This document shows, one piece after another, positions 56,688-64,000 of a stretch of DNA of 64,000 nucleotides (position 1 is the stretch's first letter; each line of letters opens with the position of its first letter). The stretch covers positions 3,286,001-3,350,000 of the forward strand of contig NZ_JAYRJY010000001.1 in assembly GCF_041906005.1 (NCBI RefSeq), given 5' to 3'. The position numbers and the translations under genes were made by a program. The notes under the pieces were generated by a model. It was given only the letters and a program-made list of their open reading frames with translations. It was not told the DNA's origin and ran no database searches. Source of the DNA: Ferrovibrio sp041906005 (GTDB taxonomy: Bacteria; Pseudomonadota; Alphaproteobacteria; Ferrovibrionales; Ferrovibrionaceae).

Positions 56688-56704
56688 TGTAAAGTGTTTT
56701 TACA
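56688..56704. promoter_or_regulatory. Operator 1, TGTAAA-N5-TTTACA
   Basis: TGTAAAGTGTTTTTACA, a perfect inverted repeat, just upstream of the MarR start codon. It pairs with a second copy 23 bases away. Confidence 0.75.
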
Positions 56705-56710
56705 TTCGGA

Positions 56711-56727
56711 TGTAAAGTTACTTTACA
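56711..56727. promoter_or_regulatory. Operator 2, TGTAAA-N5-TTTACA
   Basis: TGTAAAGTTACTTTACA, a perfect 17-base palindrome with the same arms as operator 1. The two copies are in phase with about two helical turns, as for cooperative dimer binding. Probable MarR autoregulation and control of the cupin gene. Confidence 0.75.
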
Positions 56728-56742
56728 CAAACGGGAGCCCAG

Positions 56743-57174
56743 ATGGAAGCGGATCATGACAGCCTGGTGCGGATCGGCGCGCTCGAACTGCATTTCAAGG
56801 TCGACGAGAGCAACCCGCTCGCCGATGTCACGGTGTTCGAATTCGTCGTGCCACCCGAAGCCCGCGTGCCGGCGCCACACCATCATGTTGGCGTCGATGA
56901 ATTCATCTACGGCCTGGCCGGCACCATGACCTCGACGGTCAACGGTGTGACGCATGAGATCAGGGCGGGCGAGTCGCTGTTCATCCCGCGCGGCAACACG
57001 CATCACCACGCCAACCGGCATGCCGAGACCGCGCGCGTGCTTTCGGTGCTGACACCGGGTTCGATCGGCAAACGCTATTTCGAGGAGATCGCCGAGGTGA
57101 TGAATGCCGGCGGTAAGCCGGATATCGAGAAGGTAAAGGCGATCATGCTGCGGCACGGGCTGGTGCCCGCGTAA
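56743..57174 (+). CDS. Cupin-domain protein
   Basis: 143 residues. Cupin motif 1 PAPHHHVGVDEFIYGLAG (metal-binding His and Glu) and motif 2 FIPRGNTHHHANRHAE. Small single-domain cupins act as sugar isomerases, dioxygenases or sensors; the reaction cannot be told. Its neighbours, a MarR repressor and a sugar-acid dehydratase, suggest a role in carbohydrate or detoxification metabolism. Confidence 0.85.
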   Translation: MEADHDSLVRIGALELHFKVDESNPLADVTVFEFVVPPEARVPAPHHHVGVDEFIYGLAGTMTSTVNGVTHEIRAGESLFIPRGNTHHHANRHAETARVLSVLTPGSIGKRYFEEIAEVMNAGGKPDIEKVKAIMLRHGLVPA

Positions 57175-57190
57175 GGATGTGCAGCACGGT

Positions 57191-58912
57191 TCACGGCACC
57201 GTCTGCGTAATCTCCGGCACGGCGAAATCGAAATCGCAGCCGCTATCGGCCTGGGTCACGCTGTCGAAATAGAGTTTTTCATAGCCGCGCCGGCCGTCGC
57301 CCGAGGGCAGCGGCGGCAGGGCCGCGCGGCGCTTCTGTAATTCGGCATCACTCACCAGCAGGTCGATGCGGCGGCCGGTCGTGTCGAGCCGGATGTGGTC
57401 GCCGGTTTGCACCAAGGCCAACGGTCCGCCGGCCGCAGACTCCGGCGCGATATGCAGAACGATGGTGCCATAGGCCGTGCCGCTCATGCGCGCGTCCGAG
57501 ATGCGCACCATGTCCTTCACGCCCTGTAACGCCAGTTTCTTGGGGATCGGGATATAGCCGGCCTCGGGCATGCCGGGCGCGCCCTTCGGCCCGGCATTGC
57601 GCAGCACCAGAATGTCGTCGGCCGTCACGTCGAGATCGGGCGAGTCGAGACGCGCTGCCAGGTCGGGCAGGCCGTCGAACACCACGGCGCGGCCTTCATG
57701 CTGCAAGAGGCTCTGCGTCGCTGCCGCCTGCTTGATGATGGCGCCATCGGGGGCGAGGTTGCCGCGCAGCACCGCCATCGCGCCATTGGCATAAACTGGA
57801 TTCCCAAGCGGCCGGATCACGTCCTGCTGCCAGGAGGGCGGTGCGGCGTCGATAGTCTCGCCCAGCGTCTGGCCCGTCACGGTGAGGCAGGAGCGGTCGA
57901 TCAGGCTGCCCAGCTCGCGCAAAATCGGCGTCAGGCCGCCGGCCTTGTAGAGGTCTTCCATGTAATGCTGGCCGGTGGGTTTCAGGTCGACCAGCACCGG
58001 CGTCTCGCGGCCGAGTTTATCGAAGCCTTCGAGGTCGATGCCGATGCCTAACCGCCCCGCCATGGCAGTCAGATGAATCAGCGCGTTCGTGCTGCCGCCC
58101 ACGGCGAGCAGAACGCGCAGCGCGTTCCTGAACGCGGCCGGCGTCATGATCCTGTCGGGCGTCAGGCCCTCGGCCGCCATCGATACGGCGCGCGCGCCGG
58201 TCTGTTCGGCCAGGCGGCGGCGTTCGGCATGCACGGCCGGCACGGCCGCGCCGCCGGGCAGCATCATGCCCATGGCCTCCACGGTCAGCGCCATGGTGCT
58301 GGCCGTGCCCATCACGCCGCAGGTGCCGATGGTGGGCGCCAGTTCGGCATTCACCTCATTGATCTCGGCGTCCGTCATCTCGCCGGCGCGATAACGCGCC
58401 CAGAAGCGGCGGCAATCGGTGCAGGCGCCGAGTTTTTCGCCGCGCCAGCTTCCCGCCAGCATCGGGCCGGTGACCAGCATGATGGCCGGCACGTTGGCGC
58501 TGGCCGCGCCCATGAGCAAAGCTGGCACGGTCTTGTCGCAGCCGCCGAGCAGGATCACGGCATCCATCGGCTGGGCGCGGATCATCTCTTCCGCGTCCAT
58601 CGCCATCAGGTTGCGCAGATACATGCTGGTGGGATTGGCGAAACTTTCCTGGATCGAGATCACGGGGAAGGGCACGGGGATGCCGCCGGCCAGCATCACG
58701 CCGCGCGAGGCGGCCTCGATCAGGTCGGGCACGTTGCGGTGGCAGGCATTGTAGCCCGAGGCCGTGTCGACGATGCCGATGATCGGGCGCGACAGCGCCT
58801 CGTCGGTATAACCCAGCGCCTTGATGAAGGCCTTGCGCAGGAAAACGGAAAAGCCGGCATCGCCGTAATTGGCGAGGTTGCGCTGCATGCCTTTAGGTGC
58901 GGGCTTCGACAT
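57191..58912 (-). CDS. IlvD/Edd family dehydratase, sugar-acid (arabonate/xylonate) type
   Basis: 573 residues, full length. Fe-S ligand cysteines in LLGGCDKTVPALLMG, GACTDCRRFWARYRAGEM and TIGTCGVMGTASTMALTVEAMGM. Substrate loop RISDARMSGTAYGTIVLHIAPESAAGGPLALVQ. The sugar-acid branch (DgoD/AraC/XylD-like) rather than dihydroxyacid dehydratase is suggested by the Cys-x2-Cys CTDC and the C-terminal tail. It turns an aldonate into a 2-keto-3-deoxy acid. It faces the reductase gene divergently, and a paralogue remnant lies at 56044. Confidence 0.9.
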   Translation of the reverse strand: MSKPAPKGMQRNLANYGDAGFSVFLRKAFIKALGYTDEALSRPIIGIVDTASGYNACHRNVPDLIEAASRGVMLAGGIPVPFPVISIQESFANPTSMYLRNLMAMDAEEMIRAQPMDAVILLGGCDKTVPALLMGAASANVPAIMLVTGPMLAGSWRGEKLGACTDCRRFWARYRAGEMTDAEINEVNAELAPTIGTCGVMGTASTMALTVEAMGMMLPGGAAVPAVHAERRRLAEQTGARAVSMAAEGLTPDRIMTPAAFRNALRVLLAVGGSTNALIHLTAMAGRLGIGIDLEGFDKLGRETPVLVDLKPTGQHYMEDLYKAGGLTPILRELGSLIDRSCLTVTGQTLGETIDAAPPSWQQDVIRPLGNPVYANGAMAVLRGNLAPDGAIIKQAAATQSLLQHEGRAVVFDGLPDLAARLDSPDLDVTADDILVLRNAGPKGAPGMPEAGYIPIPKKLALQGVKDMVRISDARMSGTAYGTIVLHIAPESAAGGPLALVQTGDHIRLDTTGRRIDLLVSDAELQKRRAALPPLPSGDGRRGYEKLYFDSVTQADSGCDFDFAVPEITQTVP

Positions 58913-59085
58913 CGGGGACTCCTGTGGGACGGGCAGGATCGGAACAACCGTTGCTGCCTGTCAATCTTTTGAGGGCCGATTGGTCCGTTTGGTTCGTCCC
59001 GCCTGTGGCTTGCGGGAAACCCAAACCTGCCGCTAGGTTTGCAACTCATATATCAGTTCCATACATCAGTTGCCGGGAGGAGACC

Positions 59086-60024
59086 ATGGCCGTCGAGATC
59101 GTGCAGACCACCGCGATGCCGCCGGCGATCCAGCAGGTGCTGGACCGCGAATTCCACGTGCACCGCCTGTGGGAGGCGAGCGATCGCAATGCGCTGCTGA
59201 AACAGGTGGCCCCCAACGTGCGCGGCATGGTCACCTCGGGCGGCGTGGGCGCCAACCGCGCGCTGATCGAGGCTTTGCCCAGGCTGGAGATGATTTCCAG
59301 CTTCGGCGTGGGGTATGACTCCATCGATATCGATTGCGCGAAAGAGCGCGGCGTGACGGTGACCAACACGCCCGACGTGCTGACCGACGACGTGGCCGAC
59401 ACCGCCATGGCCCTGCTGCTGGCGATGATGCGCCGCATTCCGCAGGGCGACCAGTTCGTGCGCCAGGGGCAATGGCCGAAGGCGAAATTCCCGCTCACCG
59501 ACAAGCTGGGCGGCAAGAAGATGGGCGTGCTGGGACTGGGCCGCATCGGCCAGGCGATCGCGCGCCGCGCCGAGCCCTTCAATGTCGAGATCAGTTATTT
59601 CGGTCCGCGCAGGAAGGCCGACATTCCCTGGCGCTATTACGACAACCTGGTGGCGATGGCGAAAGACGTCGACATCCTGATGATCGCCTGCCCGGGCGGC
59701 AAGGAGACCGAGGGCCTGGTGAATCAGGCGGTGATCGACGCGCTGGGGCCGAAGGGCTATGTGGTCAACATCGCGCGCGGCTCGGTGGTGGTAGAGCCGG
59801 CGCTGGTGACGGCGCTGGTGGAGGGCAAGCTGGCCGGAGCGGGGCTGGACGTGTTCGCCGACGAGCCGAATGTGCCCGAGGCCTTGTGGAAACTCGACAG
59901 CGTGACGCTGGCGCCGCATGTGGGGTCGGCCACCCATGCCACGCGGCAGGCGATGGGCGATCTGGTGCTGAAGAATATCCTGGCGTTCTTCGCCGGCCAG
60001 CCGGTGCTGACCAAAGTGGTGTAA
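59086..60024 (+). CDS. D-2-hydroxyacid dehydrogenase (GhrB-like glyoxylate/hydroxypyruvate reductase)
   Basis: 312 residues from ATG 59086, preceded by CGGGAGGAGA. NAD(P) loop GVLGLGRIGQAIARRAEPF, catalytic Arg in VVNIARGSVVVEPAL, Glu in LDVFADEPNVPEAL and His in LAPHVGSATHATRQAM. Reduces glyoxylate or hydroxypyruvate. The 173-base gap to the dehydratase gene holds divergent promoters. Pairing with a sugar-acid dehydratase fits a route through 2-keto acids. Confidence 0.9.
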   Translation: MAVEIVQTTAMPPAIQQVLDREFHVHRLWEASDRNALLKQVAPNVRGMVTSGGVGANRALIEALPRLEMISSFGVGYDSIDIDCAKERGVTVTNTPDVLTDDVADTAMALLLAMMRRIPQGDQFVRQGQWPKAKFPLTDKLGGKKMGVLGLGRIGQAIARRAEPFNVEISYFGPRRKADIPWRYYDNLVAMAKDVDILMIACPGGKETEGLVNQAVIDALGPKGYVVNIARGSVVVEPALVTALVEGKLAGAGLDVFADEPNVPEALWKLDSVTLAPHVGSATHATRQAMGDLVLKNILAFFAGQPVLTKVV

Positions 60025-60042
60025 GCCGGGGTGGTGTGAGGC

Positions 60043-60918
60043 TTACCAGCTGCTGTCGGTGTCGCCGCTGCGGCCGAAGGCGTTGGTGCGGCTGAGCATC
60101 ATCTTGTGCAGCATTTCCATCGCCATCATCTTCACGCTGGCATCGGTGAGGCGGCGCTGCTCGTCGAGCTGGCTCTGCAGGGATGACTGGCCGCCGTTGC
60201 TGCGCGCGATGGTGGCGGCATCGTCCAGCGGCACGGCCTCCAGGCCGGTGGCCTTGCTGTCCAGCTTGGTCTTGAAGAAGGCGTAGATCTCGCCCAGCGA
60301 GCGCGCCTTGCCCTCGGCGGTATAGAACACGCCCTGATTGGCGGCGGCGGCCTCGGGCAGCAGGCTGGCGGCATTCTGCGCCGGATTGTCCTTCAGGCCG
60401 GCGAGGAATTTGGTGGCGCCATTGGCGCCGAGGAAATGGCCGAGATAGAGATCGACCTTCTGCGTATCCACGCCGAATTCACGCGACAGGATCTGCTGGT
60501 TGCTGCGGGCATATTCGGCCGCCATCGCGGCGGCGACGCGCGGATCGTCGCGCAGGGCCAGGATGGATTTGCGGGTATCGGCATCGGCCACGCGCGGGCG
60601 GCCGTCGCTGCCGGTGGAAATCTGGCCGGCCTGTTCGGTCAGGCCGTATTTGGCGCCGTGGTCGCGCACCAGTTCCAGCCAGGTGCTTTCGATGAACTGG
60701 AACAGGCCGCGGGCCGAGCTGGTCTTCGCCTGGGCATCGGCGCGAAAGCCGCTTTCCTGTCCGGCCTGCGCGACCAGATAGGCAAAATCGACGCCCGTGC
60801 GGCTGCTGGCCTGCTTCAGCGTGCTGAGCAGCTCGTAGCTCACCTGATGGCCGCCGACGCGGTAGCTGTCGGCGCGGGCTGAGTTGAGGGCGGCGGAGAA
60901 GGGCGGCAGCGGGGCCAT
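60043..60918 (-). CDS. Lytic transglycosylase-like (SLT) protein
   Basis: 291 residues. The SLT motif VDFAYLVAQAGQESGFRADA gives catalytic Glu55, followed by SARGLFQFIESTWLELV and GHFLGANGATKFLAGL. No signal peptide is visible, as in rod- or flagellum-associated enzymes. The C-terminal third is helical and ends HKMMLSRTNAFGRSG. Its promoter has a near-perfect CtrA box, which fits a cell-cycle or flagellar role. Confidence 0.78.
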   Translation of the reverse strand: MAPLPPFSAALNSARADSYRVGGHQVSYELLSTLKQASSRTGVDFAYLVAQAGQESGFRADAQAKTSSARGLFQFIESTWLELVRDHGAKYGLTEQAGQISTGSDGRPRVADADTRKSILALRDDPRVAAAMAAEYARSNQQILSREFGVDTQKVDLYLGHFLGANGATKFLAGLKDNPAQNAASLLPEAAAANQGVFYTAEGKARSLGEIYAFFKTKLDSKATGLEAVPLDDAATIARSNGGQSSLQSQLDEQRRLTDASVKMMAMEMLHKMMLSRTNAFGRSGDTDSSW

Positions 60919-60977
60919 GATTCCGGAAAGCCTGTTTTGATCGCTTCCTGCTTATAAGATGTGGGGCAAAGATTCCG

Positions 60978-60992
60978 TTAACATCTGGGTAA
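60978..60992. promoter_or_regulatory. CtrA-like box between divergent genes
   Basis: TTAA-CATCTGG-GTAA matches the CtrA consensus TTAA-N7-TTAA with one mismatch. It lies 60 bases before the lytic transglycosylase start (minus) and 68 before the next plus-strand gene, so it could drive either. Confidence 0.55.
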
Positions 60993-61059
60993 CGGATATT
61001 CTATTGTTGTGTCAGTACGTTAGGCGTGGATCAGATCCGGCGGCAGGCGGGGACGGCAG

Positions 61060-62190
61060 GTGGTGGATCGTTTCGCCCAGATTTGGGCCCAGGTTTTGGC
61101 AGGCGTCGACTGGCCGGCGCATGGCCCATGGCTGGCCATGCTGCTGATCCTGGTCAGCGGCATCGGCCTGCCGGCCGGGCTCTATGCGCTGTTCGACCGC
61201 TGGGCCGCCCGTCGCCTCGCCATCGATACCGTGGCGCTGGCCACGCGCTATGGCGGCTTCATGAATTCCTGGGCGGTGTTCGGCCGCCATGCCAGCGAAT
61301 ACCGCGACCTGCATCCGCTGTTCCCCGAGGCGCTGGCCGCCGAACTGGCGCGTTTCCATGATGGCACGGCCTGCATCGCGGCGCGCTTCCGCTCGGCGCG
61401 CGCGGCCGAGCAGGCCGCCGACCTGCGCTTCGCCAATTTTGCCTCCGCCGGCGTCGAATATGCCGATGCGGGCATCTCGTTCCAGACCGGCGGCGCCAAG
61501 ACCGCGTCCGGCGGATATGCGCGCGGCCAGTGGCTGCTGATCGGCGACACGCTGTTCGCTTTCTATGGCCCGCACAGCGAAGCCCTGACCCAGCGCCGCC
61601 GCGCCACGCCGGCCCTGCGCGCGCGGCGTTTTCCCGGGCCGCTGCGCCTGCTGCACAGCCGCATCGGGCAGGGCGTCGTTGCCCTGCTCTGGGTGGCGCT
61701 GCATCTGGCGGTGGCGAGCCTGTGCCTGGAGCGGGCCGCTTTCCGCAGCGGCAATGCGGTGCCGGTGGAACTGGCCGAGCTGCGCGAGCGGCTGGAGGAC
61801 CTGAACTCGGCCGGCCTGCGCATCGAGGCGCAGTATGATCCGCGCAGCGGCCGCCTGCTGCTGGCCGGCCATGCCGCCGATCTGCGCCGGCAGGACCTCG
61901 ATCGACTGGCCGGCCGCGACTGGATCACCGGGCTCGATCTCGCCTTCGATTCCGAACGCAGCGTCGTCAATGTCTTGCTGGTGATCGGGCGGCCCGATGC
62001 CGCGCGCGAACTGGGCCAGGCGCCAGCCGCGCCGGAGCGCTGGCGCGGCAACACGCTGCTGATCGAAGACAACGATGCGCTGATGGCCGCCGTGCAGAAC
62101 ACCGTGATCGAGTCAGGCTGGGCCTGGCAGCCGCGCCTGTGGCATCAGCATCTCAGCCTGGGGTGGGCATGGTCTGATCTTGGCGGCTGA
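61060..62190 (+). CDS. Membrane protein of unknown function
   Basis: 376 residues starting at GTG 61060. An N-terminal membrane helix (PWLAMLLILVSGIGLPAGLYAL), a soluble segment (50-200), a second hydrophobic stretch at about 205-225 (GVVALLWVALHLAVASLCL), and a C-terminal soluble part with LRIEAQYDPRSGRLLLAGHAAD. That is a two-helix hairpin-type topology. No family recognised. It does not overlap the rhodanese gene, which starts 33 bases after. Confidence 0.75.
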   Translation: MVDRFAQIWAQVLAGVDWPAHGPWLAMLLILVSGIGLPAGLYALFDRWAARRLAIDTVALATRYGGFMNSWAVFGRHASEYRDLHPLFPEALAAELARFHDGTACIAARFRSARAAEQAADLRFANFASAGVEYADAGISFQTGGAKTASGGYARGQWLLIGDTLFAFYGPHSEALTQRRRATPALRARRFPGPLRLLHSRIGQGVVALLWVALHLAVASLCLERAAFRSGNAVPVELAELRERLEDLNSAGLRIEAQYDPRSGRLLLAGHAADLRRQDLDRLAGRDWITGLDLAFDSERSVVNVLLVIGRPDAARELGQAPAAPERWRGNTLLIEDNDALMAAVQNTVIESGWAWQPRLWHQHLSLGWAWSDLGG

Positions 62191-62222
62191 CCTATAGTCG
62201 GCGCATCGAATACGGAGGAAAC

Positions 62223-62636
62223 ATGATGCGCAAAGGCTACCAGGCCCTGGTGGCGGAAGCGATGGCGGAGATCGTCACGCTCACGCCGCAGCAGGCCGCC
62301 GCGAAACTCAGCGATCCGAACGTGGTGTTTGTCGATATCCGCGATCCGCGCGAGCTGGAGCGCGATGGCCTGATCCCCAACGCGCTGCATGCCACCCGCG
62401 GCATGCTGGAATTCTGGATCGATCCGGAGAGCCCGTATCACCGCAAGACCTTCGCCGAGGACAAGGAATTCATCTTCTACTGCGCCGGCGGCCTGCGCTC
62501 GGCCCTGGCCACCAAGACGGCGAAGGATATGGGGCTGGAGAAGCTCGCCCATATCGAGGGCGGCTTCGGCGAGTGGAAGAAGCAGGGCCTGCCGGTGATT
62601 GCATGGCAGCCGAAGAGCCACGGAGACAAGAAATGA
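62223..62636 (+). CDS. Rhodanese-like sulfurtransferase domain protein
   Basis: 137 residues. LSDPNVVFVDIRDPRELERDG and the active-site loop FYCAGGLRSALATKTAKDMG (Cys87). Single rhodanese domain, cytoplasmic, carrying persulfide sulfur; the acceptor is unknown. Its TGA overlaps the ATG of the CoA-transferase gene (ATGA). Confidence 0.92.
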   Translation: MMRKGYQALVAEAMAEIVTLTPQQAAAKLSDPNVVFVDIRDPRELERDGLIPNALHATRGMLEFWIDPESPYHRKTFAEDKEFIFYCAGGLRSALATKTAKDMGLEKLAHIEGGFGEWKKQGLPVIAWQPKSHGDKK

Positions 62637-63745
62637 GTGGTCCGCTCTCCGGTTTGAAGGTGATCGAGATGCCGGCGATCGGCCCGGTGCCGTTCTGTGG
62701 CATGCTGCTGGCCGATCTGGGCGCCGACGTGCTGCGCATCGACCGCACCGGCGATGTCGATCTCGGTTTGCCCATCGAACCGAAATACGAACTGCTCGGG
62801 CGCGGCAAACGCTCGCTGGCGCTCGACCTGAAGGATGCCAAGGCCATCGGACTGACGCTCGATCTGATGGCGAAGGCCGATGTGGTGCTGGAAGGATTCC
62901 GTCCCGGCGTGATGGAACGCCTGGGCCTGGGTCCCGACGTGGCGCTGCAGCGCAATCCGAAACTGGTCTATGGCCGCATGACCGGCTGGGGCCAGGAGGG
63001 CCCGATGGCGCCGGCCGCCGGCCACGACATCAACTACATCGCGCTGACCGGCGCGCTGCATGCGATTGGAAACGTCGGCCAGCCGGTGCCGCCGCTCAAT
63101 CTGGTGGGCGATTTCGGCGGCGGTTCGCTGTATCTCGCCATGGGCGTGCTGGCGGCCTTGTATGAGCGCCAGCAATCCGGCCGGGGCCAGGTGGTGGATG
63201 CCGCCATGGTGGACGGCGCGGCGTCGCTGATGACCATGTTCTATGGCATGAAGGCGGCCGGCCTGTGGAGCGACAATCGCGGCACCAACATGCTGGATGG
63301 CGGCGCGCCGTGGTACGGCACCTTCGAGTGCAAGGATGGTCGCTTCGTCGCCATCGGCTCCATCGAGGGCAAGTTCTATGCCGAGCTGATCCAGAAGCTC
63401 GGCCTCGATCCGGCCATCCTGCCCAAGCAGCATGACCGCAAGCGCTGGCCCTCGCTGCAGGCGGCCATCGCCGCCACCTTCCGCACGAAAACGCGCGACG
63501 AATGGTGCGCCATCATGGAAGGCAGCGATATCTGCTTCGCCCCGGTGCTGAGCCTGGAGGAAGCGCCGAAGCACGCGCATATGGCGGCGCGGCAGAGTTT
63601 CGTGGCGCCTGACGGCGTGACGCAGCCGGCGCCGGCGCCACGATTCTCGCGCACGCCGGGCACGATCCGCAACGCGCCGCCCAAACGCGGCGAGGGCGGC
63701 GAGGCGGCCCTGCGCGACTGGGGCCTTGCTGCGAAGGACGCCTGA
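62633..63745 (+). CDS. CaiB/BaiF-type CoA-transferase (alpha-methylacyl-CoA racemase family)
   Basis: 370 residues. The family III start SGLKVIEMPAIGPVPFCGMLLADLGADVLRID, LLGRGKRSLALDLKDA, AGHDINYIALTGALHAIGNVG with the catalytic Asp-like DIN, and GRGQVVDAAMVDGAASLM. The branch that looks closest is AMACR, which epimerises 2-methylacyl-CoA; the CoA-transfer alternative remains open. ATGA overlap with rhodanese; one base before the SDR gene. Confidence 0.9.
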   Translation: MSGPLSGLKVIEMPAIGPVPFCGMLLADLGADVLRIDRTGDVDLGLPIEPKYELLGRGKRSLALDLKDAKAIGLTLDLMAKADVVLEGFRPGVMERLGLGPDVALQRNPKLVYGRMTGWGQEGPMAPAAGHDINYIALTGALHAIGNVGQPVPPLNLVGDFGGGSLYLAMGVLAALYERQQSGRGQVVDAAMVDGAASLMTMFYGMKAAGLWSDNRGTNMLDGGAPWYGTFECKDGRFVAIGSIEGKFYAELIQKLGLDPAILPKQHDRKRWPSLQAAIAATFRTKTRDEWCAIMEGSDICFAPVLSLEEAPKHAHMAARQSFVAPDGVTQPAPAPRFSRTPGTIRNAPPKRGEGGEAALRDWGLAAKDA

Positions 63746-63746
63746 C

Positions 63747-64000
63747 ATGCCACGCCTGGACAGCAAGGTGGCGCTGATCACCGGCGCGGCATCGGGCTTC
63801 GGCCGTGCCGCCGCCGCGCTGTTCGTGACCGAGGGCGCGCAGGTGATCCTCACCGACCGCAGCGACGGCGCGGCTGCTGCCGCGGCGCTGGGGCCCAGGG
63901 CCCGTTTCCTGCCGCTGGACGTGACCAGGGAAGAGCAGTGGCAGTCCGTGGTCGCCGATGTGGCGGCACGGGAAGGCCGGCTGGACGTGCTGGTAAACAA
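63747..64000 (+). CDS. Short-chain dehydrogenase/reductase, cut by the window end
   Basis: The first 84 codons are present: LDSKVALITGAASGFGRAAAAL (TGxxxGxG cofactor site) and FLPLDVTREEQW (Asp of the NNAG-side region). Then the sequence stops at LDVLVN. Classical SDR using NAD(P). One base after the CoA-transferase stop, so a lipid or acyl-CoA degradation operon is likely. Confidence 0.88.
   Translation, partial: MPRLDSKVALITGAASGFGRAAAALFVTEGAQVILTDRSDGAAAAAALGPRARFLPLDVTREEQWQSVVADVAAREGRLDVLVN

Overview
The window is GC-rich chromosomal DNA from an alphaproteobacterium, most likely a Rhodospirillales-type lineage. The order NDUFA12 - MlaD - DUF2155 - aat - accC - accB - aroQ is characteristic of the class. 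So are the membrane ferritin MbfA, the adenosylcobalamin-dependent ribonucleotide reductase, and the run purN/purM - DUF2066 - AI-2E permease - Hda - ppk/ppx - rnd - aspS. I see no rRNA, tRNA, CRISPR array, transposase or prophage. Genes are densely packed, with many start/stop overlaps (ATGA, TAATG, TGATG).

Layout. 0-2 kb: a lytic-transglycosylase-like protein translationally coupled to a two-helix membrane protein, a dispersed palindromic repeat, and a lipoprotein gene broken by an amber codon. 2-8 kb: purM-purN on the minus strand, then DUF2066, AI-2E permease and Hda on the plus strand, an AT-rich aegerolysin-like orphan, and sixA with a tiny DUF4169 gene. 8-18.5 kb: polyphosphate genes ppk-ppx, RNase D, aspS, MarC, an esterase, MbfA and a CAP-domain protein. 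18.5-24 kb: an undescribed protein with three copies of a repeat module, twin terminators, and nrdJ. 24-29.3 kb: the respiratory/lipid/fatty-acid cluster ending in aroQ. 29.6-33 kb: a large unknown protein, a metallo-beta-lactamase hydrolase, a GST and an SRPBCC protein.

33-40 kb: a tyrosine/homogentisate pathway (hppD, hmgA, fahA, with maiA a few kb away), a divergent MarR regulator with a palindromic operator, a DedA protein, a ThiS-ThiG fusion and gph. 40-49.6 kb: a close-packed plus-strand chain glmU-glmS-phosphatase-gor-cobU-cobQ, then cobD and cobC of late cobalamin synthesis, which would feed the B12-dependent nrdJ. 49.6-54.8 kb: a putrescine-type ABC transporter (potFGHI) and a GT4 glycosyltransferase.

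54.8-57.2 kb is the main accessory patch. It holds a decamer minisatellite, a 21-bp minisatellite and an AT-rich membrane-tailed protein of unknown function. Next comes a 29-codon remnant of a second IlvD/Edd dehydratase, then a MarR-cupin pair with two tandem TGTAAA-N5-TTTACA operators. 57.2-64 kb: the intact sugar-acid dehydratase, a GhrB-type reductase, a second lytic-transglycosylase-like protein with a CtrA-like box, a membrane protein, a rhodanese, a CaiB-type CoA-transferase and the start of a short-chain dehydrogenase.

No clear new multi-gene system is visible. The best leads are the dehydratase remnant replaced by a MarR-cupin cassette, the minisatellite/AT-rich gene island, the triple-repeat protein, the aegerolysin-like orphan and the ThiS-ThiG fusion.
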